From contig JASUTR010000052.1 in NCBI GenBank assembly GCA_035048495.1, positions 1-64,000 of the forward strand: a stretch of DNA of 64,000 bases. Reading direction: 5' to 3'. Each line of letters starts with the position of its first letter. Within the stretch, counting starts at the first letter, position 1. Source of the stretch: Euptelea pleiosperma (Eukaryota; Streptophyta; Magnoliopsida; Ranunculales; Eupteleaceae). The notes below the pieces were generated by a model that saw only the letters and a list, made by a program, of their open reading frames with translations, was not told where the DNA came from and ran no database searches. The translations under genes were made by a program, and so were the position numbers. Shown piece by piece: positions 47,186 to 61,162 of the stretch.

Positions 47186-50100
47186 TCACAAGTTATAGGC
47201 TTCGGAATGTAACACACAAACTGAGTCCAATTTGAGACGTTGACGCACGGATGGAGCTAACTTGTTTCGACAGTCATAAATCTTGTTCAAACACTTCAAA
47301 TGTTTTGAAACAATTGTAATGGAAGAATTCGAGTCTAATTACGAGGTCCGGTTGCGGAAAAGTCACAAGTTATAGGCTTCGGAATGTAACACACAATCTG
47401 AGTCCAATTTGAGACGTTCACGAACGGATGGAGCTAACTTGTTTCGACTGTCCCGAATCTTGTTCCAACACTTCAAATGTTTTGAAACAATAGTAATGGA
47501 AGAATTCGAGTGTAATTACGAGGTTCGGTTGCAAAAAAGTCACAAGTTATAGGCTTCGGAATGTAACATACAAATTGAGTCCAATTTGAGACGTTGACGC
47601 ACGGATGGAGCTAACTTGTTTCGACAGTGATAAATCTTGTTCCAACACTTCAATTGTGTTGAAACAATTGTAATGGAAGAATTCGAGTCTAATTACGAGG
47701 TCCGGTTGTGAAAAAGTCACAAGTTATAGGATTCGGAATGTAACACACAAACTGAGTCCAATTTGAGTCGTTGACGCACGGATGGAGCTAACTTGTTTTG
47801 ACTGTCACGAATCTTGTTTCAACACTTCAAATGTGTTGCAACGATAGTAATGGAAGAGTTTGAGTCCAATTACGAGGTCCGGTTGCGAAAAAGTCACAAG
47901 TTATAGGCTTCGGAATGTAACACACAAACTGAGTCCAATTTGAGACTTTCACGCACGGATGGAGCTAACTTGTTTCGACTGTCCCGAATCTTGTTCCAAC
48001 AATTCCAATGTGTTGAAACAATAGTAATGGAAGAATTCGAGCCTAATCACGAGGTTCGGTTGCGAAAAAGTCACAAGTTATAGGCTTCGGAATGTAACAT
48101 ACAAACTGAGTCCAATTTGAGACGTTGACGCACGGATGAAGCTAACTTGTTTCGACAGTGATAAATCTTGTTCCAACACTTCAATTGTGTTGAAACAATT
48201 GTAATGGAAGAATTCGAGTCTAATTACGAGGTCCGGTTGCGAAAAAGCCACAAGTTATAGGCTTCGGAATGTAACACACAAACTGAGTCTAATTTGAGAC
48301 GTTCACGCACGGATGGAGCAAACTTGTTTCGACTGTCCCGAATCTTGTTCCAACACTTCAAATGTGTTGAAACAATAGTAATAGAAGAATTCGAGTCTAA
48401 TTACAAGGTTCGGTTGCGAAAAAGTCACAAGTTATAGGCTTCGGAATGTAACACACAAACTGAGTCCAATTTGAGACGTTGACGCACGGATGGAGCTAAC
48501 TTGTTTCGCCTATCCCGAAACTTGTTCCAATACTTCAAATGTGTTGAAACAATAATAATGGAAGAGTTTGAGTCCAATTACGAGGTCCGGTTCCGAAAAA
48601 GTCACAAGTTATAGGCTTCGGAATGTAACACACAAACTGAGTCCAATTTGAGACGTTGACGCACGGATGGAGCTAACTTGTCTTGACTGTCACGAATCTT
48701 GTTTCAACACTTCAAATGTGTTGCAACAATAGTAATGGAAGAGTTTGAGTCCAATTACGAGGTCCGGTTGCGAAAAAGTCACAAGTTATAGGCTTCGGAA
48801 TGTAACACACAAACTGAGTACAATTTGAGACGTTGACGCACGGATGGAGCTAACTTGTTTTGACTGTCACGAATCTTGTTTCAACACTTCAAATGTGTTG
48901 CAACAATAGTAATGGAAGAGTTTGAGTCCAATTACGAGGTCCGGTTGCGAAAAAGTCACAAGTTATAGGCTTCGGAATGTAACACACAAACTGAATCCAA
49001 TTTGAGACGTTGACGCACGGATGGAGCTAACTTGTTTCGCCTATCCCGAATCTTGTTCCAATACTTCAAATGTGTTAAAACAATAATAATGGAAGAGTTT
49101 GAGTTCAATTACGAGGTCCGATTGCGAAAAAGTCACAAGTTATAGGCTTCGGAATGTAACACACAAACTGAGTCCAATTTGAGACGTTGACGCACAGATG
49201 GAGCTAACTTTTTTGACTATCACAAATCTTGTTTCAACACTTCAAATGTGTTGCAACAATAGTAATGGAAGAGTTTGAGTCCAATTACGAGGTCCGGTTG
49301 CGAAAAATTCACAAGTTATAGGCTTCGGAATGTGACACACAAACTGAGTCCAATTTGAGACATTGACGCACGGATGGAGCTAACTTGTTTCGACAGTCAT
49401 AAATCTTGTTCAAACAGTTCAAATGTTTTGAAACAATTGTAATGGAAGAATTCGAGTCTAATTACGAGGTCCGGTTGCGAAAAAGTCACAAGCTATAGGC
49501 TTCGGAATGTAACACACAAATTGAGTCCAATTTGAGACGTTCACGAACGGATGGAGCTAACTTGTTTCGACTGTCCCGAATCTTGTTCCAATACTTCAAA
49601 TGTGTTGAAACAATAATAAAGGAAGAGTTTGAGTCCAATTACGAGGTCCGGTTCTGAAAAAGTCACAAGTTATAGGCTTCGGAATGTAACACACAAACTG
49701 AGTCCAATTTGAGACGTTGACACACGGATGGAGCTAACTTGTTTTGACTGTCACGAATCTTGTTTCAACACTTCAAATGTGTTGCAACAATAGTAATGGA
49801 AGAGTTTGAGTCCAATTACGAGGTCCGGTTGCGAAAAAGTCACAAGTTATAGGCTTCGGAATGTAACACACAAACTGAATCCAATTTGAGACGTTGACGC
49901 ACGGATGGAGCTAACTTGTTTCGCCTATCCCGAATCTTGTTCCAATACTTTAAATGTGTTGAAACAATAATAATGGAAGAGTTTGAGTTCAATTACGAGG
50001 TCCGATTGCGAAAAAGTCACAAGTTATAGGCTTCGGAATGTAACACACAAACTGAGTCCAATTTGAGACGTTGACGCACAGATGGAGCTAACTTGTTATG

Positions 50101-50193
50101 ACTATCACGAATCTTGTTTCAACACTTCAAATGTGTTGCAACAATAGTAATGGACGACTTTGAGTCCAATTACGAGGTCCGGTTGCGAAAAAT
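47186..50193 (+). repeat. HOR unit A, 17 monomers
   Basis: Bounded by T* monomers on both sides, 3,008 bp. My reading of the order is U-V-P-S'-V'-P-W-Q-S-S-R-T-U-V/Q-S-R-T*. The second S has gagtacaattt; the V/Q monomer has a V head and a Q tail. Confidence 0.8.
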
Positions 50194-52669
50194 TCACAAG
50201 TTATAGGCTTCGGAATGTAACACACAAACTGAGTCCAATTTGAGACGTTGACGCACGGATGGAGCTAACTTGTTTCGACAGTCATAAATCTTGTTCAAAC
50301 ACTTCAAATGTTTTGAAACAATTGTAATGGAAGAATTCGAGTCTAATTACGAGGTCCGGTTGCGGAAAAGTCACAAGTTATAGGCTTCGGAATGTAACAC
50401 ACAAACTGAATCCAATTTGAGACGTTGACGCACGGATGGAGCTAACTTGTTTCGCCTATCCCGAATCTTGTTCCAATACTTCAAATGTGTTAAAACAATA
50501 ATAATGGAAGAGTTTGAGTTCAATTACGAGGTCCGATTGCGAAAAAGTCACAAGTTATAGGCTTCGGAATGTAACACACAAACTGAGTCCAATTTGAGAC
50601 GTTGACGCACAGATGGAGCTAACTTTTTTGACTATCACGAATCTTGTTTCAACACTTCAAATGTGTTGCAACAATAGTAATGGAAGAGTTTGAGTCCAAT
50701 TACGAGGTCCGGTTGCGAAAAATTCACAAGTTATAGGCTTCGGAATGTGACACACAAACTGAGTCCAATTTGAGACATTGACGCACGGATGGAGCTAACT
50801 TGTTTCGACAGTCATAAATCTTGTTCAAACACTTCAAATGTTTTGAAACAATTGTAATGGAAGAATTCGAGTCTAATTACGAGGTCCGGTTGCGGAAAAG
50901 TCACAAGTTATAGGCTTCGGAATGTAACACACAAACTGAGTCCAATTTGAGACGTTCACGAACGGATGGAGCTAACTTGTTTCGACTGTCCCGAATCTTG
51001 TTCCAACACTTCAAATGTGTTGAAACAATAGTAATGGAAGAATTCGAGTCTAATTACGAGGTTCGGTTGCAAAAAAGTCACAAGTTATAGGCTTCGGAAT
51101 GTAACATACAAACTGAGTCCAATTTGAGACGTTGACGCACGGATGGAGCAAACTTGTTTTGACTGTCACGAATCTTGTTTCAACACTTCAAATGTGTTGC
51201 AACAATAGTAATGGAAGAGTTTGAGTCCAATTACGAGGTCCGGTTGCGAAAAAGTCACAAGTTATAGGCTTCGGAATGTAACACACAAACTGAGTACAAT
51301 TTGAGACGTTGACGCACGGATGGAGCTAACTTGTTTTGACTGTCACGAATCTTGTTTCAACACTTCAAATGTGTTGCAACAATAGTAATGGAAGAGTTTG
51401 AGTCCAATTACGAGGTCCGGTTGCGAAAAAGTCACAAGTTATAGGCTTCGGAATGTAACACACAAACTGAATCCAATTTGAGACGTTGACGCACGGATGG
51501 AGCTAACTTGTTTCGCCTATCCCGAATCTTGTTCCAATACTTCAAATGTGTTAAAACAATAATAATGGAAGAGTTTGAGTTCAATTACGAGGTCCGATTG
51601 CGAAAAAGTCACAAGTTATAGGCTTCGGAATGTAACACACAAACTGAGTCCAATTTGAGACGTTGACGCACAGATGGAGTTAACTTTTTTGACTATCACG
51701 AATCTTGTTTCAACACTTCAAATGTGTTGCAACAATAGTAATGGAAGAGTTTGAGTCCAATTACGAGGTCCGGTTGCGAAAAATTCACAAGTTATAGGCT
51801 TCGGAATGTGACACACAAACTGAGTCCAATTTGAGACATTGACGCACGGATGGAGCTAACTTGTTTCGACAGTCATAAATCTTGTTCAAACACTTCAAAT
51901 GTTTTGAAACAATTGTAATGGAAGAATTCGAGTCTAATTACGAGGTCCGGTTGCGAAAAAGTCACAAGCTATAGGCTTCGGAATGTAACACACAAATTGA
52001 GTCCAATTTGAGACGTTCACGAACGGATGGAGCTAACTTGTTTCGACTGTCCCGAATCTTGTTCCAATACTTCAAATGTGTTGAAACAATAATAAAGGAA
52101 GAGTTTGAGTCCAATTACGAGGTCCGGTTCTGAAAAAGTCACAAGTTATAGGCTTCGGAATGTAACACACAAACTGAGTCCAATTTGAGACGTTGACACA
52201 CGGATGGAGCTAACTTGTTTTGACTGTCACGAATCTTGTTTCAACACTTCAAATGTGTTGCAACAATAGTAATGGAAGAGTTTGAGTCCAATTACGAGGT
52301 CCGGTTGCGAAAAAGTCACAAGTTATAGGCTTCGGAATGTAACACACTAACTGAATCCAATTTGAGACGTTGACGCACGGATGGAGCTAACTTGTTTCGC
52401 CTATCCCGAATCTTGTTCCAATACTTTAAATGTGTTGAAACAATAATAATGGAAGAGTTTGAGTTCAATTACGAGGTCCGATTACGAAAAAGTCACAAGT
52501 TATAGGCTTCGGAATGTAACACACAAACTGAGTCCAATTTGAGACGTTGACGCACAGATGGAGCTAACTTGTTATGACTATCACGAATCTTGTTTCAACA
52601 CTTCAAATGTGTTGCAACAATAGTAATGGACGACTTTGAGTCCAATTACGAGGTCCGGTTGCGAAAAAT
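50194..52669 (+). repeat. HOR unit B, 14 monomers
   Basis: 2,476 bp between T* ends. The order is U-R-T-U-V-S-S-R-T-U-V/Q-S-R-T*. The first S starts like P (acatac) and has gagcaaac, so it is a chimera. The unit lacks the V'-P-W-Q block present in the other units. Confidence 0.8.
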
Positions 52670-55600
52670 TCACAAGTTATAGGCTTCGGAATGTAACACA
52701 CAAACTGAGTCCAATTTGAGACGTTGACGCACGGATGGAGCTAACTTGTTTCGACAGTCATAAATCTTGTTCAAACACTTCAAATGTTTTGAAACAATTG
52801 TAATGGAAGAATTCGAGTCTAATTACGAGGTCCGGTTGCGGAAAAGTCACAAGTTATAGGCTTCGGAATGTAACACACAAACTGAATCCAATTTGAGACG
52901 TTGACGCACGGATGGAGCTAACTTGTTTCGCCTATCCCGAATCTTGTTCCAATACTTCAAATGTGTTAAAACAATAATAATGGAAGAGTTTGAGTTCAAT
53001 TACGAGGTCCGATTGCGAAAAAGTCACAAGTTATAGGCTTCGGAATGTAACACACAAACTGAGTCCAATTTGAGACGTTGACGCACAGATGGAGCTAACT
53101 TTTTTGACTATCACGAATCTTGTTTCAACACTTCAAATGTGTTGCAACAATAGTAATGGAAGAGTTTGAGTCCAATTACGAGGTCCGGTTGCGAAAAATT
53201 CACAAGTTATAGGCTTCGGAATGTGACACACAAACTGAGTCCAATTTGAGACATTGACGCACGGATGGAGCTAACTTGTTTCGACAGTCATAAATCTTGT
53301 TCAAACACTTCAAATGTTTTGAAACAATTGTAATGGAAGAATTCGAGTCTAATTACGAGGTCCGGTTGCGGAAAAGTCACAAGTTATAGGCTTCGGAATG
53401 TAACACACAAACTGAGTCCAATTTGAGACGTTCACGAACGGATGGAGCTAACTTGTTTCGACTGTCCCGAATCTTGTTCCAACACTTCAAATGTGTTGAA
53501 ACAATAGTAATGGAAGAATTCGAGTCTAATTACGAGGTTCGGTTGCAAAAAAGTCACAAGTTATAGGCTTCGGAATGTAACATACAAACTGAGTCCAATT
53601 TGAGACGTTGACGCACGGATGGAGCTAACTTGTTTCGACAGTGATAAATCTTGTTCCAACACTTCAATTGTGTTGAAACAATTGTAATGGAAGAATTCGA
53701 GTCTAATTACGAGGTCCGGTTGTGAAAAAGTCACAAGTTATAGGATTCGGAATGTAACACACAAACTGAGTCCAATTTGAGTCGTTGACGCACGGATGGA
53801 GCTAGCTTGTTTTGACTGTCACGAATCTTGTTTCAACACTTCAAATGTGTTGCAACGATAGTAATGGAAGAGTTTGAGTCCAATTACGAGGTCCGGTTGC
53901 GAAAAAGTCACAAGTTATAGGCTTCGGAATGTAACACACAAACTGAGTCCAATTTGAGAATTTCACGCACGGATGGAGCTAACTTGTTTCGACTGTCCCG
54001 AATCTTGTTCCAACAATTCCAATGTGTTGAAACAATAGTAATGGAAGAATTCGAGCCTAATTACGAGGTTCGGTTGCGAAAAAGTCACAAGTTATAGGCT
54101 TCGGAATGTAACATACAAACTGAGTCCAATTTGAGACGTTGACGCACGGATGGAGCTAACTTGTTTCGACAGTGATAAATCTTGTTCCAACACTTCAATT
54201 GTGTTGAAACAATTGTAATGGAAGAATTCGAGTCTAATTACGAGGTCCGGTTGCGAAAAAGCCACAAGTTATAGGCTTCGGAATGTAACACACAAACTGA
54301 GTCTAATTTGAGACGTTCACGCACGGATGGAGCAAACTTGTTTTGACTGTCCCGAATCTTGTTCCAACACTTCAAATGTGTTGAAACAATAGTAATAGAA
54401 GAATTCGAGTCTAATTACAAGGTTCGGTTGCGAAAAAGTCACAAGTTATAGGCTTCGGAATGTAACACACAAACTGAGTCCAATTTGAGACGTTGACGCA
54501 CGGATGGAGCTAACTTGTTTCGCCTATCCCGAAACTTGTTCCAATACTTCAAATGTATTGAAACAATAATAATGGAAGATTTGAGTCCAATTACGAGGTC
54601 CGGTTCCGAAAAAGTCACAAGTTATAGGCTTCGGAATGTAACACACAAACTGAGTCCAATTTGAGACGTTGACGCACGGATGGAGCTAACTTGTTTTGAC
54701 TGTCACGAATCTTGTTTCAACACTTCAAATGTGTTGCAACAATAGTAATGGAAGAGTTTGAGTCCAATTACGAGGTCCGGTTGCGAAAAAGTCACAAGTT
54801 ATAGGCTTCGGAATGTAACACACAAACTGAATCCAATTTGAGACGTTGACGCACGGATGGAGCTAACTTGTTTCGCCTATCCCGAATCTTGTTCCAATAC
54901 TTCAAATGTGTTGAAACAATAATAATGGAAGAGTTTGAGTTCAATTACGAAGTCCGATTGCGAAAAAGTCACAAGTTATAGGCTTCGGAATGTAACACAC
55001 AAACTGAGTCCAATTTGAGACGTTGACGCACGGATGGAGCTAACTTGTTTTGACTATCACGAATCTTGTTTCAACACTTCAAATGTGTTGCAACAATAGT
55101 AATGGAAGAGTTTGAGTCCAATTACGAGGTCCGGTTGCGAAAAATTCACAAGTTATAGTCTTCGGAATGTAACACACAAACTGAGTCCAATTTGAGACGT
55201 TGACGCACGGATGGAGCTAACTTGTTTCGACAGTCATAAATCTTGTTCAAACACTTCAAATGTTTTGAAACAATTGTAATGGAAGAATTCGAGTCTAATT
55301 ACGAGGTCCGGTTGCGAAAAAGTCACAAGTTATAGGCTTCGGAATGTAACACACAAACTGAGTCCAATTTGAGACGTTGACGCACGGATGGAGCTAACTT
55401 GTTTCGACTGTCCCGAATCTTGTTCCAACACTTCAAATGTGTTGAAACAATAGTAATGGAAGAATTCGAGTCTAATTACGAGGTTCGGTTGCGAAAAAGT
55501 CACAAGTTATAGGCTTCGGAATGTAACATACAAACTGAGTCCAATTTGAGACGTTGACGCACGGATGGAGCTAACTTGTTTCGACAGTGATAAATCTTGT

Positions 55601-56207
55601 TCCAACACTTCAATTGTGTTGAAACAATTGTAATGGAAGAATTCGAGTCTAATTACGAGGTCCGGTTCCGAAAAAGTCACAAGTTATAGGCTTCGGAATG
55701 TAACACACAAACTGAGTCCAATTTGAGACGTTGACACACGGATGGAGCTAACTTGTTTTGACTGTCACGAATCTTGTTTCAACACTTCAAATGTGTTGCA
55801 ACAATAGTAATGGAAGAGTTTGAGTCCAATTACGAGGTCCGGTTGCGAAAAAGTCACAAGTTATAGGCTTCGGAATGTAACACACAAACTGAATCCAATT
55901 TGAGACGTTGACGCACGGATGGAGCTAACTTGTTTCGCCTATCCCGAATCTTGTTCCAATACTTTAAATGTGTTGAAACAATAATAATGGAAGAGTTTGA
56001 GTTCAATTACGAGGTCCGATTGCGAAAAAGTCACAAGTTATAGGCTTCGGAATGTAACACACAAACTGAGTCCAATTTGAGACGTTGACGCACAGATGGA
56101 GCTAACTTGTTATAACTATCACGAATCTTGTTTCAACACTTCAAATGTGTTGCAACAATAGTAATGGACGACTTTGAGTCCAATTACGAGGTCCGGTTGC
56201 GAAAAAT
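52670..56207 (+). repeat. HOR unit C, 20 monomers
   Basis: 3,538 bp. The order is U-R-T-U-V-P-S'-V'-P-W-Q-S-R-T-U-V-P-S-R-T*. Its first three monomers (U-R-T) match the start of unit B; the remaining 17 match unit E, including gtattgaaac in Q (54,555 and 59,510), the 2-bp shorter gaagatttgag, and ttataactatc in T*. Confidence 0.82.
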
Positions 56208-58154
56208 TCACAAGTTATAGGCTTCGGAATGTAACACACAAACTGAGTCCAATTTGAGACGTTGACGCACGGATGGAGCTAACTTGTTTCGACAGTCATA
56301 AATCTTGTTCAAACACTTCAAATGTTTTGAAACAATTGTAATGGAAGAATTCGAGTCTAATTATGAGGTCCGGTTGCGGAAAAGTCACAAGTTATAGGCT
56401 TCGGAATGTAACACACAAACTGAGTCCAATTTGAGACGTTCACGAACGGATGGAGCTAACTTGTTTCGACTGTCCCGAATCTTGTTCCAACACTTCAAAT
56501 GTGTTGAAACAATAGTAATGGAAGAATTCGAGTCTAATTACGAGGTTCGGTTGCAAAAAAGTCACAAGTTATAGGCTTCGGAATGTAACATACAAACTGA
56601 GTCCAATTTGAGACGTTGACGCACGGATGGAGCTAACTTGTTTCGACAGTGATAAATCTTGTTCCAACACTTCAATTGTGTTGAAACAATTGTAATGGAA
56701 GAATTCGAGTCTAATTACGAGGTCCAGTTGTGAAAAAGTCACAAGTTATAGGATTCGGAATGTAACACACAAACTGAGTCCAATTTGAGTCGTTGACGCA
56801 CGGATGGAGCTAGCTTGTTTTGACTGTCACGAATCTTGTTTCAACACTTCAAATGTGTTGCAACGATAGTAATGGAAGAGTTTGAGTCCAATTACGAGGT
56901 CCGGTTGCGAAAAAGTCACAAGTTATAGGCTTCGGAATGTAACACACAAACTGAGTCCAATTTGAGACTTTCACGCACGGATGGAGCTAACTTGTTTCGA
57001 CTGTCCCGAATCTTGTTCCAACAATTCCAATGTGTTGAAACAATAGTAATGGAAGAATTCGAGCCTAATTACGAGGTTCGGTTGCGAAAAAGTCACAAGT
57101 TATAGGCTTCGGAATGTAACATACAAACTGAGTCCAATTTGAGACGTTGACGCACGGATGGAGCTAACTTGTTTCGACAGTGATAAATCTTGTTCCAACA
57201 CTTCAATTGTGTTGAAACAATTGTAATGGAAGAATTCGAGTCTAATTACGAGGTCCGGTTGCGAAAAAGCCACAAGTTATAGGCTTCGGAATGTAACACA
57301 CAAACTGAGTCTAATTTGAGACGTTCACGCACGGATGGAGCAAACTTGTTTCGACTGTCCCGAATCTTGTTCCAACACTTCAAATGTGTTGAAACAATAG
57401 TAATAGAAGAATTCGAGTCTAATTACAAGGTTCGGTTGCGAAAAAGTCACAAGTTATAGGCTTCGGAATGTAACACACAAACTGAGTCCAATTTGAGACG
57501 TTGACGCACGGATGGAGCTAACTTGTTTCGCCTATCCCGAAACTTGTTCCAATACTTCAAATGTGTTGAAACAATAATAATGGAAGAGTTTGAGTCCAAT
57601 TACGAGGTCCGGTTCCGAAAAAGTCACAAGTTATAGGCTTCGGAATGTAACACACAAACTGAGTCCAATTTGAGACGTTGACACACGGATGGAGCTAACT
57701 TGTTTTGACTGTCACGAATCTTGTTTCAACACTACAAATGTGTTGCAACAATAGTAATGGAAGAGTTTGAGTCCAATTACGAGGTCCGGTTGCGAAAAAG
57801 TCACAAGTTATAGGCTTCGGAATGTAACACACAAACTGAATCCAATTTGAGACGTTGACGCACGGATGGAGCTAACTTGTTTCGCCTATCCCGAATCTTG
57901 TTCCAATACTTTAAATGTGTTGAAACAATAATAATGGAAGAGTTTGAGTTCAATTACGAGGTCCGATTGCGAAAAAGTCACAAGTTATAGGCTTCGGAAT
58001 GTAACACACAAACTGAGTCCAATTTGAGACGTTGACGCACAGATGGAGCTAACTTGTTATGACTATCACGAATCTTGTTTCAACACTTCAAATGTGTTGC
58101 AACAATAGTAATGGACGACTTTGAGTCCAATTACGAGGTCCGGTTGCGAAAAAT
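56208..58154 (+). repeat. HOR unit D, 11 monomers (clean exemplar)
   Basis: 1,947 bp, exactly 11 x 177: U 56,208, V 56,385, P 56,562, S' 56,739, V' 56,916, P 57,093, W 57,270, Q 57,447, S 57,624, R 57,801, T* 57,978. It is the simplest unit of the right domain; the larger units A, C and E contain it with insertions of 3 or 6 monomers. Confidence 0.88.
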
Positions 58155-61100
58155 TCACAAGTTATAGGCTTCGGAATGTAACACACAAACTGAGTCCAAT
58201 TTGAGACGTTGACGCACGGATGGAGCTAACTTGTTTCGACAGTCATAAATCTTGTTCAAACACTTCAAATGTTTTGAAACAATTGTAATGGAAGAATTCG
58301 AGTCTAATTACGAGGTCCGGTTGCGGAAAAATCACAAGTTATAGGCTTCGGAATGTAACACACAAACTGAGTCCAATTTGAGACGTTCACGAACGGATGG
58401 AGCTTACTTGTTTCGACTGTCCCAAATCTTGTTCCAACACTTCAAATGTGTTGAAACAATAGTAATGGAAGAATTCGAGTCTAATTACGAGGTTCGGTTG
58501 CAAAAAAGTCACAAGTTATAGGCTTCGGAATGTAACATACAAACTGAGTCCAATTTGAGACGTTGACGCACGGATGGAGCTAACTTGTTTCGACAGTGAT
58601 AAATCTTGTTCCAACACTTCAATTGTGTTGAAACAATTGTAATGGAAGAATTCGAGTCTAATTACGAGGTCCGGTTGTGAAAAAGTCACAAGTTATAGGA
58701 TTCGGAATGTAACACACAAACTGAGTCCAATTTGAGTCGTTGACGCACGGATGGAGCTAGCTTGTTTTGACTGTCACGAATCTTGTTTCAACACTTCAAA
58801 TGTGTTGCAACGATAGTAATGGAAGAGTTTGAGTCCAATTACGAGGTCCGGTTGCGAAAAAGTCACAAGTTATAGGCTTCGGAATGTAACACACAAACTG
58901 AGTCCAATTTGAGACTTTCACGCACGGATGGAGCTAACTTGTTTCGACTGTCCCGAATCTTGTTCCAACAATTCCAATGTGTTGAAACAATAGTAATGGA
59001 AGAATTCGAGCCTAATTACGAGGTTCGGTTGCGAAAAAGTCACAAGTTATAGGCTTCAGAATGTAACATACAAACTGAGTCCAATTTGAGACGTTGACGC
59101 ACGGATGGAGCTAACTTGTTTCGACAGTGATAAATCTTGTTCCAACACTTCAATTGTGTTGAAACAATTGTAATGGAAGAATTCGAGTCTAATTACGAGG
59201 TCCGGTTGCGAAAAAGCCACAAGTTATAGGCTTCGGAATGTAACACACAAACTGAGTCTAATTTGAGACGTTCACGCACGGATGGAGCAAACTTGTTTCG
59301 ACTGTCCCGAATCTTGTTCCAACACTTCAAATGTGTTGAAACAATAGTAATAGAAGAATTCGAGTCTAATTACAAGGTTCGGTTGCGAAAAAGTCACAAG
59401 TTATAGGCTTCGGAATGTAACACACAAACTGAGTCCAATTTGAGACGTTGACGCACGGATGGAGCTAACTTGTTTCGCCTATCCCGAAACTTGTTCCAAT
59501 ACTTCAAATGTATTGAAACAATAATAATGGAAGATTTGAGTCCAATTACGAGGTCCGGTTCCGAAAAAGTCACAAGTTATAGGCTTCGGAATGTAACACA
59601 CAAACTGAGTCCAATTTGAGACGTTGACGCACGGATGGAGCTAACTTGTTTTGACTGTCACGAATCTTGTTTCAACACTTCAAATGTGTTGCAACAATAG
59701 TAATGGAAGAGTTTGAGTCCAATTACGAGGTCCGGTTGCGAAAAAGTCACAAGTTATAGGCTTCGGAATGTAACACACAAACTGAATCCAATTTGAGACG
59801 TTGACGCACGGATGGAGCTAACTTGTTTCGCCTATCCCGAATCTTGTTCCAATACTTCAAATGTGTTGAAACAATAATAATGGAAGAGTTTGAGTTCAAT
59901 TACGAAGTCCGATTGCGAAAAAGTCACAAGTTATAGGCTTCGGAATGTAACACACAAACTGAGTCCAATTTGAGACGTTGACGCACGGATGGAGCTAACT
60001 TGTTTTGACTATCACGAATCTTGTTTCAACACTTCAAATGTGTTGCAACAATAGTAATGGAAGAGTTTGAGTCCAATTACGAGGTCCGGTTGCGAAAAAT
60101 TCACAAGTTATAGGCTTCGGAATGTAACACACAAACTGAGTCCAATTTGAGACGTTGACGCACGGATGGAGCTAACTTGTTTCGACAGTCATAAATCTTG
60201 TTCAAACACTTCAAATGTTTTGAAACAATTGTAATGGAAGAATTCGAGTCTAATTACGAGGTCCGGTTGCGAAAAAGTCACAAGTTATAGGCTTCGGAAT
60301 GTAACACACAAACTGAGTCCAATTTGAGACGTTGACGCACGGATGGAGCTAACTTGTTTCGACTGTCCCGAATCTTGTTCCAACACTTCAAATGTGTTGA
60401 AACAATAGTAATGGAAGAATTCGAGTCTAATTACGAGGTTCGGTTGCGAAAAAGTCACAAGTTATAGGCTTCGGAATGTAACATACAAACTGAGTCCAAT
60501 TTGAGACGTTGACGCACGGATGGAGCTAACTTGTTTCGACAGTGATAAATCTTGTTCCAACACTTCAATTGTGTTGAAACAATTGTAATGGAAGAATTCG
60601 AGTCTAATTACGAGGTCCGGTTCCGAAAAAGTCACAAGTTATAGGCTTCGGAATGTAACACACAAACTGAGTCCAATTTGAGACGTTGACACACGGATGG
60701 AGCTAACTTGTTTTGACTGTCACGAATCTTGTTTCAACACTTCAAATGTGTTGCAACAATAGTAATGGAAGAGTTTGAGTCCAATTACGAGGTCCGGTTG
60801 CGAAAAAGTCACAAGTTATAGGCTTCGGAATGTAACACACAAACTGAATCCAATTTGAGACGTTGACGCACGGATGGAGCTAACTTGTTTCGCCTATCCC
60901 GAATCTTGTTCCAATACTTTAAATGTGTTGAAACAATAATAATGGAAGAGTTTGAGTTCAATTACGAGGTCCGATTGCGAAAAAGTCACAAGTTATAGGC
61001 TTCGGAATGTAACACACAAACTGAGTCCAATTTGAGACGTTGACGCACAGATGGAGCTAACTTGTTATAACTATCACGAATCTTGTTTCAACACTTCAAA

Positions 61101-61162
61101 TGTGTTGCAACAATAGTAATGGACGACTTTGAGTCCAATTACGAGGTCCGGTTGCGAAAAAT
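58155..61162 (+). repeat. HOR unit E, 17 monomers
   Basis: 3,008 bp. The order is U-V-P-S'-V'-P-W-Q-S-R-T-U-V-P-S-R-T*, that is the 11-monomer unit with six further monomers (U-V-P-S-R-T*) added at its end. It is nearly identical to the last 17 monomers of unit C. Confidence 0.85.

Noticed and set aside
46717..47217. Small open frames at 46,717-46,899, 46,944-47,198 and 47,020-47,217
   Set aside because: They are short, and the last two cross the LTR-satellite junction, so they arose by chance at insertion.
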